DNA of 52,630 bases from Bacteroidota bacterium (lineage in GTDB: Bacteria; Bacteroidota; Bacteroidia; Bacteroidales; WCHB1-69), in the NCBI GenBank assembly GCA_019135895.1, contig JAGVVH010000461.1:1-52630 (forward strand), read 5' to 3'. This document shows, piece after piece, positions 16,107 to 25,025 of this stretch. The number at the start of each line of letters is the position of its first letter. Position 1 is the stretch's first letter. The notes beneath the pieces are model-generated. The model was not told the DNA's origin. It saw nothing but the letters and a program-made list of their open reading frames with translations, and searched no databases. The position numbers were made by a program, and so were the translations under genes.

Positions 16107-16649
16107 ATGGAACTATTAAAAACCCAGATTGAGGGACTCCTAATTTTAAAACCTCAGATCTTTATTGATGCCAGAGGATTATTTTTTGAAAGCTATAATG
16201 AAAAAACATTCGAAAGCTTAGGCATTTTGGATAAATTTGTTCAGGATAACCAGTCATTGTCCCAAAAAGGAGTAATCAGAGGTCTCCATTATCAGAAGCC
16301 ACCTTTTGCACAGGCCAAGTTGGTAAGAGTTATCAAAGGAGCAGCTCTTGATGTAGCCGTCGACATAAGAAAAAATAGTCCAACTTATGGAAAATATTTT
16401 TCAATTTTGCTCACAGGAGAGAATAACGTTCAGTTTTACTTACCAAGCGGCTTTGCCCATGGCTTTGTTTCACTTGAAGATGATACTATTTTTGCATATA
16501 AGTGTTCTAATTTTTACAACAAGGACTCTGAAGAAAGCATTATATACAACGACCCTATTCTTAATATTGACTGGCAAACTAACAAGCCTATTGTAAACGA
16601 TAAGGATAGAAAAGCTCAATCTTTTGTTGATTTTGTATCTCCTTTTTAG
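16107..16649 (+). CDS. rfbC: dTDP-4-dehydrorhamnose 3,5-epimerase
   Basis: This 180-residue cupin-fold protein is the usual length for RfbC/RmlC. Family hallmarks include the N-terminal IDARGLFFESYNE, FVQDNQSLSQKGVIRGLHYQ (with the catalytic His in GLHYQ), the AKLVRVIKGAALDVAVDIR strand pair and LPSGFAHGFVSLEDD. The enzyme epimerises C3 and C5 of dTDP-4-keto-6-deoxyglucose in dTDP-rhamnose synthesis, supplying sugar for surface polysaccharide. The partners rfbA, rfbB and rfbD are not in this window, so the pathway must be split. The phosphatase gene follows with one base between. Confidence 0.96.
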   Translation: MELLKTQIEGLLILKPQIFIDARGLFFESYNEKTFESLGILDKFVQDNQSLSQKGVIRGLHYQKPPFAQAKLVRVIKGAALDVAVDIRKNSPTYGKYFSILLTGENNVQFYLPSGFAHGFVSLEDDTIFAYKCSNFYNKDSEESIIYNDPILNIDWQTNKPIVNDKDRKAQSFVDFVSPF

Positions 16650-16650
16650 T

Positions 16651-17328
16651 ATGATAAACTTAGTAATTTTTGATTTGGACGGAACCCTGCTGAATACTTT
16701 ACAGGATTTGGCCGACTGCACAAACTATATTCTTCGCAAAAGGAACTATCCCGAACATCCTTTGGATTCTTTTCGTTATTTTGTCGGAGATGGAATTCGA
16801 AAACTCATAGAGCGTGCCATTCCCGAAAATGAACGTTTTTCCGAAAATATTGATAAGATAATGGCAGATTTTCTCTCTTATTATCATTTACACCATGCTG
16901 ATAAAACCGCTCCATATGAAGGAATTATACCCGTTCTTAATGAACTGAACAGAAAAAATATTCTTATTGCCGTTGCTTCGAACAAAGCGCATGAACTAAT
17001 GGTTCCTATAATGGAACACTATTTCCCAAAAATTCGTTTTGCTGCTGCTATTGGAAATCGCAAGGGTGTTCCCACCAAGCCTGATCCTGCAATTGTTACA
17101 GAAATATTGCAGTTAACCAAAATTTCTGATACAGAGACACTTTATTTTGGAGATACATCAGTAGACATGAAAACTGCTGCTGCTGCAGGCATCAGAAAAA
17201 TTGGAGTTTTATGGGGATTCCGTGATAGCGATGAGCTGATAAGTGCCGGTGCCGACCAACTCATTAATAAACCGGAAGAGATTACAAAAATTATCGATCT
17301 TTACAACTCAAAGAATGAGAAAAAATAA
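16651..17328 (+). CDS. HAD family phosphatase, phosphoglycolate phosphatase-like
   Basis: I start this gene at ATG 16651, one base after the rfbC stop, because it places the nucleophile motif FDLDGTLLNT at residues 6-15; an in-frame TTG at 16624 would lie inside rfbC. The 225-residue product has HAD motif I (DLDGT), a helical cap with YPEHPLDSFRYFVGDG, motif II VASNKAHE, motif III lysine in GVPTKPDP and motif IV YFGDTSVDMKTAAAAG. This is the Gph/PGMB-type subgroup that dephosphorylates small phosphorylated metabolites such as 2-phosphoglycolate. The coupling with rfbC is by position; a role in sugar-phosphate metabolism is possible but unproven. Confidence 0.92.
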   Translation: MINLVIFDLDGTLLNTLQDLADCTNYILRKRNYPEHPLDSFRYFVGDGIRKLIERAIPENERFSENIDKIMADFLSYYHLHHADKTAPYEGIIPVLNELNRKNILIAVASNKAHELMVPIMEHYFPKIRFAAAIGNRKGVPTKPDPAIVTEILQLTKISDTETLYFGDTSVDMKTAAAAGIRKIGVLWGFRDSDELISAGADQLINKPEEITKIIDLYNSKNEKK

Positions 17329-17526
17329 AACAATTCTAAACTGATTTCCTATATTGACACAACATCCTATATTCTACAATTCATATCATATCTGGACCAG
17401 AGATATATCAGTTGTGAAAAATAGAAGTAACATGTAAAGAATTATTCTAATGTACCATGTAATTCTAACATAAAGCCAGGCTTACCAAACTTTGGCCTCC
17501 AAATAAAAATCTTGGATAATAAGCAA

Positions 17527-17832
17527 TTACAATAACCCCAGTTCCAGTTTGGCGGCATCACTAATTCTATCCATACTCCATGGGGGATCAAAAGTAACAT
17601 TGACAGTAACATTACCCACACCCTCAACATTAGCCACCTGTTGTTGTACTTCTAACGGAAGTGATTCGGCAACAGGGCAGTTTGGAGCTGTCAGAGTCAT
17701 CAGAATATTTACATCCTTATTTTCCTTAATATCAATATTGTAAATAAAGCCCAACTCGAGAATATTAACCGGAATTTCGGGATCAAAAACTGTTGCCAAA
17801 GCTGCTTTAATTTTTTCTTTTAATTCTTCCAT
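17527..17832 (-). CDS. MIP18/DUF59 family Fe-S cluster assembly protein
   Basis: This 101-residue protein is a single MIP18 (DUF59) domain. It shows VFDPEIPVNILELGFIY near the N-terminus, LMTLTAPNCPVAESLP with the conserved Cys52, and VNVTFDPPWSMDRISDAAK at the end. Relatives such as SufT and the eukaryotic CIA2 proteins help mature iron-sulfur proteins. It starts 9 bases after the stop of the YitT-like gene and is therefore probably its operon partner. No suf or isc gene is nearby. The 198-base gap on its far side (17329-17526) shows nothing. Confidence 0.93.
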   Translation of the reverse strand: MEELKEKIKAALATVFDPEIPVNILELGFIYNIDIKENKDVNILMTLTAPNCPVAESLPLEVQQQVANVEGVGNVTVNVTFDPPWSMDRISDAAKLELGLL

Positions 17833-17841
17833 ATAATAATA

Positions 17842-18771
17842 TTATTCTAATACTTTTTCTTTCAAAGAGGTAAATCCTTCGCCGAGTGTTTCGGAGGAAT
17901 CCAAAACAGATATAAATGCAGAAGAATCTATATCATGAATAAAATGAATCAATTGAGGAAGTTGCTTACGAGAAATTGAGGTATAAATAATTTTCTTTTC
18001 TGCATTATTATACATTCCTTCACCATGAAGATAAGTACCTCCACGGTCAAGTTCTTGGATAATTTTATCCCTAATTTCCATATAATGGTCAGAAATAATA
18101 ATAACTGCTTTTGCAGATCTAAAACCGGAAATCACCTTATCAACTACAACCCCTGTAACATAAATAACAAGCCATGAATAGAGAGGAATTGTCCAGTCTT
18201 TAAAAGCCGCCAATGCAATTAAAACGACAGCAGAATCAATTAAAATAAGAAGAGTTCCCAATGGAATATGCTTAAAATACTTTGAGAAAATCATTGCCAC
18301 AATGTCTGTTCCTCCTGAAGTAGCACGAGACTTAAATATCAATCCGAGCCCTCCTCCCAGCAGGACACCACCAAAAAGGGCACTGATAAAAGTGGCTGAC
18401 TTATCGGCAATCAATGGATCATAACCAAAAAGAAACTCAAGTAAAGAGATAAAACCCGACAGAGAAATAATTCCAACCAGTGTTTTCATCCCAAATTTAG
18501 GCCCAAGCCAAAGAGTTCCAATGATAAGCAATGGAATATCAAGGCAAATACCGGCAAGACCGATAGGAACATTAAAAAGATGGTGCAGAATAATTGCTAT
18601 TCCATATACTCCACCGGGAGCCAGCTTAAGGGGTGAGATAAAAATCACAAATCCCACTGACATAAGAAATGTTCCAAGTAAAATAAAACTATATTCTTTT
18701 GCCAGTTCTTTAGGGCTAATTTTTTTACCTTTTAAGCTAAAAGCCTCTTTAAATTGCTGCAATGTGTTCAT
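17842..18771 (-). CDS. YitT family membrane protein (DUF161/DUF2179)
   Basis: This 309-residue protein has an N-terminal cytoplasmic helix, about five membrane spans (FILLGTFLMSVGFVIFIS, the GVYGIAIILHHLFN segment, a Gly-rich GVLLGGGLGLIFKSRATSGG segment, and further spans to about residue 205) and a soluble C-terminal DUF2179 domain (about 215-300, with YLHGEGMYNNAEKKIIYT). This is the standard YitT architecture. The family is common in Firmicutes and Bacteroidota; transport has been proposed, but the substrate is not known to me. It is promoted from 18806-18813 and followed by the Fe-S assembly gene. Confidence 0.93.
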   Translation of the reverse strand: MNTLQQFKEAFSLKGKKISPKELAKEYSFILLGTFLMSVGFVIFISPLKLAPGGVYGIAIILHHLFNVPIGLAGICLDIPLLIIGTLWLGPKFGMKTLVGIISLSGFISLLEFLFGYDPLIADKSATFISALFGGVLLGGGLGLIFKSRATSGGTDIVAMIFSKYFKHIPLGTLLILIDSAVVLIALAAFKDWTIPLYSWLVIYVTGVVVDKVISGFRSAKAVIIISDHYMEIRDKIIQELDRGGTYLHGEGMYNNAEKKIIYTSISRKQLPQLIHFIHDIDSSAFISVLDSSETLGEGFTSLKEKVLE

Positions 18772-18805
18772 AAATAATTATTTCTATTTTTTTATATTGA
18801 GCCTG

Positions 18806-18813
18806 CAAAGGTA
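18806..18813 (-). promoter_or_regulatory. Bacteroidota -7 box for the YitT-like gene
   Basis: TACCTTTG on the minus strand, 34 bases before the start codon. Confidence 0.6.
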
Positions 18814-18940
18814 CAATATTTATCAGAATAAAAAATTGGATCAGAATAAGAGGAGAGAAATTCTCCTTTTAGTCAGTAAATTGTAATAAGCATAGCTTTA
18901 TTCTGATAGAATATCCACATTAATTATTGATTCTCTTCAG

Positions 18941-18965
18941 AAAAAAAGGCACATATAAATGTGCC
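18941..18965 (-). terminator. Rho-independent terminator of nrdJ
   Basis: Perfect 7-bp stem ggcacat/atgtgcc (18948-18954 and 18959-18965) with a 4-base loop. On the minus strand it is followed by seven T residues. Confidence 0.88.
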
Positions 18966-18996
18966 ACAACAAATCAAAAAAAGAATTTATTTTATA

Positions 18997-21732
18997 TCAT
19001 CCGCACTTGGAATATCCACACTTAGAACAAGTAAGGCATCCTTCTTTAAACTCCATTGTATTTACCTCGCCGCATTTAGGGCAAATGGCTCCTTTGGCTT
19101 TAGTTCCGTCCTGGAATCCTTTTTTGAGAGCACGTATAACCCCGTTCTTCCAAGAGTTTATACTATCTTCACGGAAATTAAGACCTGAAATAATATTAAT
19201 GACATTTTCCAATGGAATATCATGGCGTAAAAGAGCGGAAATCATTTTGGCATAATTCCAGAATTCCGGATTGAAACTTCTTGACAAACCACGCATAAGA
19301 ACTTCATAGCCATCCTTATCATAATACTGGAAGTCATAAGATTTGGTTCCGTCATCATGTCTAATTTTAATAATATTGCCTCTTTCGACCCATTTTGGAA
19401 TAGGCAATCTGTCTTCTTCTGTTTTTCCTGTAAAGATTTCGTATGGTTTTCCATCTTTCATTCCAATAAAAGCAATCCAATCTTCTGTATTATTTTTAAA
19501 ACGGATTACTTCAGCTCTAAGTTCTTTTGGTCTTTTAAGATTTTTGACAACCTCATCTTGTTTTTTGGGAGAAACAGCAGCATTTAGAACCCCCTCACGA
19601 GAACCATCACGATAGACAGTCATCCCTTTACAATCAGATTCCCAAGCTTTAAAATAGAGTTGTCCAACGGTCTCCTTAGAAGTATTTGATGGAAGGTTAA
19701 TCGTAACCGAGATAGAATGATCCACCCATTTTTGAATAAGACCTTGTAGTTCAACTTTCTTTAAATAATCAGTATCGGCAGCAGTTGATTTATAGTAAGG
19801 AGATTTTTCAACCAGAGATTGAATTTCCTGATCATTCATATCTTTCAATTGTTGAGCTGAATAGCCATTTATTTCAGCCCAAGTGAGAAATTTAGGATGA
19901 AAGACCATATACTCTTCAAAATAATCTCCGGTCACATCACGAAAAGTCTTTCGGTTATTAAGATCATTTGGATTGACTTTTCTTTTTCTCTTATAAACTA
20001 CATTAAAAGCAGGTTCAATACCGGAAGTAGTTTGGGTGCAAATACTGACACTTCCTGTTGGAGCAATGGTCAGTAGTGCAATATTCCTTCTTCCGTAGCG
20101 AATCATATCCTCATATAGTTTTTCATCAGCTTCTTTAAGTCTATGAATAAAAGGATTTTTCACTTCCTTGATACAGCTATAAATTGGGAAAGCCCCACGT
20201 TCTCTGGCCATAGTCACAGAAGATTCATAAGCTGCAAGGGCAAGTTGTTTATGTACTTCAGCAGAAAATGAATTTCCATGATCAGAACCATAACGAATAT
20301 TAAGAGCGGCAAGCATATCTCCTTCAGCAGTAATTCCAAGACCTGTTCGTCTTCCCTTTAAAGTTTTATTTTTAATTTTATGCCACAATTCCCATTCCAC
20401 TCTTTTAACATCTTCATTTTCAGGATCACTAGCGATTTTAGCAATAATTTTATCAATTTTTTCAATTTCCAAATCAATAAGGTCATCCATCATTCTTTGA
20501 GCATACTTAACATGTTTTCTAAAGAGGGGCATATTGAAAGTAGCTTCTTCAGTAAATGGATTGTCAACATAGCTATATAAATTAAGAGCCATAAGACGGC
20601 AACTGTCATAAGGGCAGAGAGGAATTTCGCCACAAGGGTTTGTAGAGAGTGTTTCAAAACCCTCATTAGAATAACAATCCGGAATAGCTTCTTTTTTTAT
20701 GGTATCCCAAAACAGCACACCCGGTTCAGCGGATTTCCATGCATTGTGGACAATTTTATCCCAGAGTTGAGAAGCATTAATTTCCTTTTTTACCAAAGGA
20801 CTTTCTGAATTGATTGGATATTGTTGAATGTATGGCATTCCGGATTTCACACATTCCATAAATTCATTATCAATCTTAACTGAAACATTTGCACCGGTAA
20901 TTTTACCTTCTGACATTTTAGCATCAATAAATTTCTCGGCATCCGGATGTTTGATAGAAATTGAGAGCATAAGGGCCCCTCGGCGACCATCCTGAGCTAC
21001 TTCGCGGGTAGAGTTAGAATATCTTTCCATAAAAGGGACCACTCCGGTAGAAGTGAGGGCACAATTCTTAACATGGCTGCCGGCAGGGCGAATATGAGAA
21101 AGGTCATGACCAACTCCTCCACGACGTTTCATAAGTTGTACCTGCTCTTCATCCATTTTCATAATACCACCGTATGAATCTGATTTAGTATCATTGCCAA
21201 TAACAAAACAATTAGAGAGGGATGAAATCTGATAATTATTTCCAACTCCTGCCATAGGGCTACCTTGAGGGATAATATATCTAAATCTTTCGAACAAAGA
21301 ATATATTAACTCTTCATCCATTGGATTGGCATATTTCTTTTCAATACGGGCAAACTCTTTCGCCAATCTGCGATGCATCTCATCGGGAGTTCTTTCTAAA
21401 AGCTCTCCTTCAGCGTTTTTAAGAGCATATTTGTCAATCCAAACTCCAGCTGCGAGTTCATCACCGTTAAAATAATCAACGGCATCACTAAAAATCGCTT
21501 TCTTTGTGTAATTTTCTGTTTCTTCTTTTTCTTTCATAGGAACCATTGGTTCATCTTCATTTGTAGTACTTGTAAGATCATCAAAATCATCATCAAAATC
21601 ATTTGTAAGAGTTTCCAGTGTGGATTCTCTGGATTGAATCATTTCTGCATTTTCCTGAGAAAACTCAATATTTTCAATTTTTGGAACTTCTGTTTCATCA
21701 ACAAAACCGAAAAGAGATAATTCATTACTCAT
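18997..21732 (-). CDS. nrdJ: Adenosylcobalamin-dependent ribonucleoside-diphosphate reductase (class II)
   Basis: The 911-residue protein is a single-chain class II reductase that makes deoxyribonucleotides using adenosylcobalamin instead of an oxygen-dependent radical. Active-site residues are readable: Cys175 in SNCF and Cys378 in SCRL as the redox pair, and NPCGE at 365-369 with thiyl Cys367; the 11-residue spacing 367-378 matches class II enzymes. APTGSVSICTQTTSGIEP is also present. The first 75 residues form an acidic, disordered-looking extension (NDFDDDFDDLTS). The C-terminus is a zinc-ribbon-like segment, CPKCGEVN...CSKCGYSKCG, as in many NrdJ proteins. It is transcribed alone. I looked for a cobalamin riboswitch in the 254-base upstream gap (21733-21986) and saw none, nor a clear -7 box. 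Confidence 0.97.
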   Translation of the reverse strand: MSNELSLFGFVDETEVPKIENIEFSQENAEMIQSRESTLETLTNDFDDDFDDLTSTTNEDEPMVPMKEKEETENYTKKAIFSDAVDYFNGDELAAGVWIDKYALKNAEGELLERTPDEMHRRLAKEFARIEKKYANPMDEELIYSLFERFRYIIPQGSPMAGVGNNYQISSLSNCFVIGNDTKSDSYGGIMKMDEEQVQLMKRRGGVGHDLSHIRPAGSHVKNCALTSTGVVPFMERYSNSTREVAQDGRRGALMLSISIKHPDAEKFIDAKMSEGKITGANVSVKIDNEFMECVKSGMPYIQQYPINSESPLVKKEINASQLWDKIVHNAWKSAEPGVLFWDTIKKEAIPDCYSNEGFETLSTNPCGEIPLCPYDSCRLMALNLYSYVDNPFTEEATFNMPLFRKHVKYAQRMMDDLIDLEIEKIDKIIAKIASDPENEDVKRVEWELWHKIKNKTLKGRRTGLGITAEGDMLAALNIRYGSDHGNSFSAEVHKQLALAAYESSVTMARERGAFPIYSCIKEVKNPFIHRLKEADEKLYEDMIRYGRRNIALLTIAPTGSVSICTQTTSGIEPAFNVVYKRKRKVNPNDLNNRKTFRDVTGDYFEEYMVFHPKFLTWAEINGYSAQQLKDMNDQEIQSLVEKSPYYKSTAADTDYLKKVELQGLIQKWVDHSISVTINLPSNTSKETVGQLYFKAWESDCKGMTVYRDGSREGVLNAAVSPKKQDEVVKNLKRPKELRAEVIRFKNNTEDWIAFIGMKDGKPYEIFTGKTEEDRLPIPKWVERGNIIKIRHDDGTKSYDFQYYDKDGYEVLMRGLSRSFNPEFWNYAKMISALLRHDIPLENVINIISGLNFREDSINSWKNGVIRALKKGFQDGTKAKGAICPKCGEVNTMEFKEGCLTCSKCGYSKCG

Positions 21733-21986
21733 GACCTAATATAATATTAATAACAATTTTCATTCCTGCTGATTTATATTTTATCTTGGGAGTAAAAGGA
21801 GAGTCAGTATTAGTAAAGACCTGAAAAGCAAAAAGTTATTTAGTAAAATAAAAATTCAACAATCGTTTGCTAAATTAAAGGTTTGTTGCAAATTTCAAAG
21901 TAAATATTTATAATTAATATTAACAAAATGACGTTGATAAAATTTTAGTTTGATTATTAGAGGATTACAAAAAATGTATTGAATAA

Positions 21987-22865
21987 TTATTTTTTACCCC
22001 AAATTTTAACAGAAGAATCAATTTTTTTTATAAGACCTTGAAGAACTTCTCCGGGTCCAAATTCTACAAAATCATCAGCTCCGTCTTTAATCATATTTTG
22101 AACTGTTTGAGTCCATAAAACAGGGGCTGTAAGCTGGGAAATAAGGTTTTTCTTAATTATAGCAGGATCTATGGAAGGAAGGGCACTATAATTTTGGTAA
22201 ATTGGGCAAAGAGGTTTGTTAAAAGGAGTGTTTTCAATAGCATTTGCAAGCTCTTCCTTGGCAGGCTGCATAAGTGGGGAATGAAAAGCACCTCCCACAT
22301 TAAGTTTCATAGCCCTTTTAGCTCCGGCAGCTTTTAATAGCTCAATTGCCATATCAATGCCCTTAAAAGAACCTGAAATAACAAGTTGCCCGGGACAATT
22401 ATAGTTGGCAGGAACCACCACTTCATCTATTGAATTGCATATATCTACAGTCTTTTGATCTTCTAATCCAATCACAACAGCCATCACGGAAGGGTTCATT
22501 TCGCAGGCTTTTTGCATTGCCTGAGCTCTTTTGGAGACCAACAAAAGGGCATCATCAAAATTTAATGCCCCGTTAGCTACAAGAGCAGAAAATTCTCCTA
22601 AAGAGTGACCGGCAACCATATCAGGCGATACTCCTTCATTTAATAATTTGAATGCAATAACCGAATGTAGAAAAATTGCCGGTTGGGTAACTTTTGTAGC
22701 TTTAAGATCATCTTCGTTCCCTAAAAACATCTTATCGGTTATTGAAAAGCCAAGCAGATGGTTGGCTCTCTCGAACAGCTCTTTTGCAAGTGGGTATTGA
22801 TCATACAAATCTTTTCCCATTCCTACAAATTGGGCACCTTGTCCCGGAAACACATAAGCTTTCAT
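21987..22865 (-). CDS. fabD: Malonyl-CoA:ACP transacylase
   Basis: This 292-residue protein is FabD, which loads malonyl groups from CoA to acyl carrier protein to start fatty acid chain elongation. The oxyanion-hole motif FPGQGAQFVGMG is at the N-terminus. The nucleophile elbow GHSLGE carries Ser88, and the catalytic His195 lies in GGAFHSPLM. FGPGEVLQGLIKK closes the domain. Length and motif order are canonical. It is monocistronic here, with its own promoter at 22895-22902, rather than sitting with fabH or fabG as in many bacteria. Confidence 0.97.
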   Translation of the reverse strand: MKAYVFPGQGAQFVGMGKDLYDQYPLAKELFERANHLLGFSITDKMFLGNEDDLKATKVTQPAIFLHSVIAFKLLNEGVSPDMVAGHSLGEFSALVANGALNFDDALLLVSKRAQAMQKACEMNPSVMAVVIGLEDQKTVDICNSIDEVVVPANYNCPGQLVISGSFKGIDMAIELLKAAGAKRAMKLNVGGAFHSPLMQPAKEELANAIENTPFNKPLCPIYQNYSALPSIDPAIIKKNLISQLTAPVLWTQTVQNMIKDGADDFVEFGPGEVLQGLIKKIDSSVKIWGKK

Positions 22866-22894
22866 ACGCTATATTTTAGGTTAATAATGTTGGG

Positions 22895-22902
22895 CAAAAA
22901 TA
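22895..22902 (-). promoter_or_regulatory. Bacteroidota -7 box for fabD
   Basis: TATTTTTG on the minus strand, 29 bases before the start codon. Confidence 0.65.
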
Positions 22903-23054
22903 TGATTTTTTTATTATTATAAATAATAATAGTATTTTAAAAAGAAATTGAGTTAATATAATAAAAAAGAAACAATTACATATTTTTCCAGGCTAATAAA
23001 TGAGATTATTTGAAATAGATATTCAAATAATTAATTTTGCTTAGCAAATAAACA

Positions 23055-23089
23055 AAAGCGGTTGAAACATTATTTATTTCAACCGCTTT
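23055..23089 (-). terminator. Rho-independent terminator of tRNA-Phe
   Basis: Perfect 13-bp stem aaagcggttgaaa/tttcaaccgcttt (23055-23067 and 23077-23089) with a 9-base loop. It lies just beyond the tRNA 3' end and is followed on the minus strand by a T-rich tract. Confidence 0.85.
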
Positions 23090-23112
23090 CTGTATCTCAT
23101 CTTCCTATGAAG

Positions 23113-23185
<73 letters not shown>

Positions 23186-23203
23186 ATTGCTGTTTTGGGG
23201 CTG

Positions 23204-23211
23204 CAAAAATA
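23204..23211 (-). promoter_or_regulatory. Bacteroidota promoter of tRNA-Phe
   Basis: The -7 box TATTTTTG lies 18 bases before the tRNA. A TTTTG -33-like element stands about 18 bases further upstream, matching the two-part Bacteroidota promoter. Confidence 0.72.
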
Positions 23212-23316
23212 CAACTATTTTGGAAATCTCAAAATATTTTTTGTCATTTTATTTCTAATCATTCAAATATTTCTTCAAAATATTAATAATCAGGTTATTA
23301 AAAAAGACAATTTTAA

Positions 23317-23979
23317 TTAATCTGATGTTTTCAATCCATAAGCCAAATCACCAGCATCTCCTAACCCAGGAACAATATAAGATTGAGCCGTCAATTCCTC
23401 ATCAATTGCTCCTACCCATATGGTGCATTTCGTAGGTGAAAGTTTGGATTGCAGATATTCAATTCCCTGTGAACTTGCAATGGCAGATACAAAATGAGTG
23501 TGCTTTGGTTTCCCGTTATTAAGCAATTCCAAATATGCCAGATACATTGATTTTCCTGTTGCAAGCATGGGATCGGATAGAATAAGAACTCTATCAGTTA
23601 CAACAGGGGCCGACATATAATCAATTTGTATTTCGAAGGAGCCATCAATATAATGTTTTCTGAAAGCAGAAATAAAAGCATTATCGGCCTTGTCAAAATA
23701 GTTGAGAATTCCTTGATGAAGTGGAAGTCCCGCCCGCAAGATTGTTGCCAAAACAGGTTGAGAAGAGAGCAATTTCATATTAGAAATTCCTAATGGAGTT
23801 GTTATCTCTTCATTTTTAAACTCCATTACTTTACTAATCTCATATGCAAAAACTTCCCCAATTCTTTCCATATTCCGTCGAAATCTCAAACTATCTTTTT
23901 GAATATTTTCGCTTCTTATTTCTGAAATAAAATTATTGAAAATAGAATTTTCTTTTCCCAGGTGTTTTATTACTTTCAT
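23317..23979 (-). CDS. upp: Uracil phosphoribosyltransferase
   Basis: This 220-residue type I phosphoribosyltransferase converts uracil and PRPP to UMP in pyrimidine salvage. It carries VLATILRAGLPLHQG, the PRPP-binding loop LILSDPMLATGKSM and the C-terminal uracil-binding segment VPGLGDAGDLAYG. Length and motifs are canonical for Upp. It begins 11 bases after the stop of the FemAB-like gene and is probably transcribed with it. Confidence 0.96.
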   Translation of the reverse strand: MKVIKHLGKENSIFNNFISEIRSENIQKDSLRFRRNMERIGEVFAYEISKVMEFKNEEITTPLGISNMKLLSSQPVLATILRAGLPLHQGILNYFDKADNAFISAFRKHYIDGSFEIQIDYMSAPVVTDRVLILSDPMLATGKSMYLAYLELLNNGKPKHTHFVSAIASSQGIEYLQSKLSPTKCTIWVGAIDEELTAQSYIVPGLGDAGDLAYGLKTSD

Positions 23980-23990
23980 AATATATTGGA

Positions 23991-24926
23991 TTATTTTTTT
24001 AAGGCTTTATAAAAACGAATTAAAGGATGTAAATAGAAAACTTTAGTGAAATTGATCATGGAATATTGATATAGTTCTGCTCCAAATCCTCTATAGAATC
24101 TGGCAATATTAATGTTCATAGAACCATTAAAATCGAGAATTAATTCACTATTTTCTTTTGATTTAAGATATTCATTGACAACAAAAAACATTGCTTTTTT
24201 ATCATAGAAATTTTTATCCCTACCAGAAAACCAAAACAAAATTCGGTCATAGTCGTGAAGAAAAAGTGCTCCGGCGATAAGCTTCCCATTATCTAATTTT
24301 GCCCCGATTATCTCAAGTTTGTGATCCTTAAGAGCAAGATCGGACAGAGAATGTAGAAGGGAGTAATCTCTCGGATGATAATGAACAGCTTTATCCCTCC
24401 CCTTGTTTGCCTTAAAAAGGTTTATAATATCACTAACCTGGACGTCATCTGCAATTGTTAGGGCATTTTTTTCAGCAGATTTAATATTACGACGACAGTT
24501 ATCCGAAAATAACTGTTGCATGAGCAAATAAGGACGATTCAGTTTAAGAAAGTAAGAATTAAAACGAATTGTATGAATGTTGATATTATCAATTGGATTA
24601 CAAGGATTTAAAATTAAATCAACTTGCTTATACATACGAGGAATATGATTAATAAAATCATTTAGCAACTGATTCGTTACCAAATTTTTAGAAAAAATAC
24701 CCAGTTGAGAAAAGAAAAACGGCGTATAAATATAATGAATAGATAATTTTGATCGAATCGGCAAAGGCATCACATACTCATAATCGCCTTTTATAAGTGC
24801 CACCCAATTGGGAGAAGCTAAGGTCAGATAATCATATTCAGCAAAAATAGTCTTAAAGGTGGCTTCAGCAACACAACGATTCCATTTATCTTTTTCTATT
24901 TCAGTATGTAAATAAAACTTTATCAT
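23991..24926 (-). CDS. FemAB/GNAT-like acyltransferase family protein
   Basis: The chosen ATG at 24926 gives 311 residues; an in-frame TTG at 24953 falls inside the -7 box and cannot be the start if that promoter is used. The protein resembles the GNAT-fold Acetyltransf_6 / FemAB-like group. It has an N-terminal half with YDYLTLASPNWVALI and YVMPLPIRSK, a central helix SDNCRRNIKSAEKNALTI, and a second half with LIAGALFLHDYDRILFWFSG and LILDFNGSMNINIARFYRGFG, a pattern typical of the second domain. Such proteins add aminoacyl or acyl groups to peptidoglycan or other small acceptors. The substrate here is unknown. Confidence 0.8.
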   Translation of the reverse strand: MIKFYLHTEIEKDKWNRCVAEATFKTIFAEYDYLTLASPNWVALIKGDYEYVMPLPIRSKLSIHYIYTPFFFSQLGIFSKNLVTNQLLNDFINHIPRMYKQVDLILNPCNPIDNINIHTIRFNSYFLKLNRPYLLMQQLFSDNCRRNIKSAEKNALTIADDVQVSDIINLFKANKGRDKAVHYHPRDYSLLHSLSDLALKDHKLEIIGAKLDNGKLIAGALFLHDYDRILFWFSGRDKNFYDKKAMFFVVNEYLKSKENSELILDFNGSMNINIARFYRGFGAELYQYSMINFTKVFYLHPLIRFYKALKK

Positions 24927-24950
24927 TAATGAGAAGTTGATTTGATATTG

Positions 24951-24958
24951 CAAAAATA
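24951..24958 (-). promoter_or_regulatory. Bacteroidota -7 box for the FemAB-like gene and upp
   Basis: TATTTTTG on the minus strand, 24 bases before the ATG at 24926. It overlaps an in-frame TTG and so decides the start. Confidence 0.65.
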
Positions 24959-24979
24959 GAAAAAATGTTGACTGACAGG

Positions 24980-25021
24980 AAATAAAAACGCATCGGAAAA
25001 TGACTTCTCCGATGCGTTTTT
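24980..25021 (-). terminator. Rho-independent terminator of tRNA-Arg
   Basis: A 14-bp perfect stem, aaaaacgcatcgga (24984-24997) and its complement (25008-25021), with a 10-base loop begins 5 bases past the tRNA 3' end. Confidence 0.9.
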
Positions 25022-25025
25022 TTAG

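Noticed and set aside
16624..16650. TTG start for the HAD phosphatase within rfbC
   Set aside because: ATG 16651 puts the catalytic DLDGT at the normal distance from the N-terminus; the extension is read from the rfbC coding sequence.
18959..19255. Plus-strand open frame opposite the 3' end of nrdJ
   Set aside because: It lies antisense to the conserved zinc-ribbon end of the reductase and begins in its terminator hairpin.
21733..21986. Possible cobalamin riboswitch before nrdJ
   Set aside because: I searched both strands of the gap for a B12-box-like core and paired arms and saw none.
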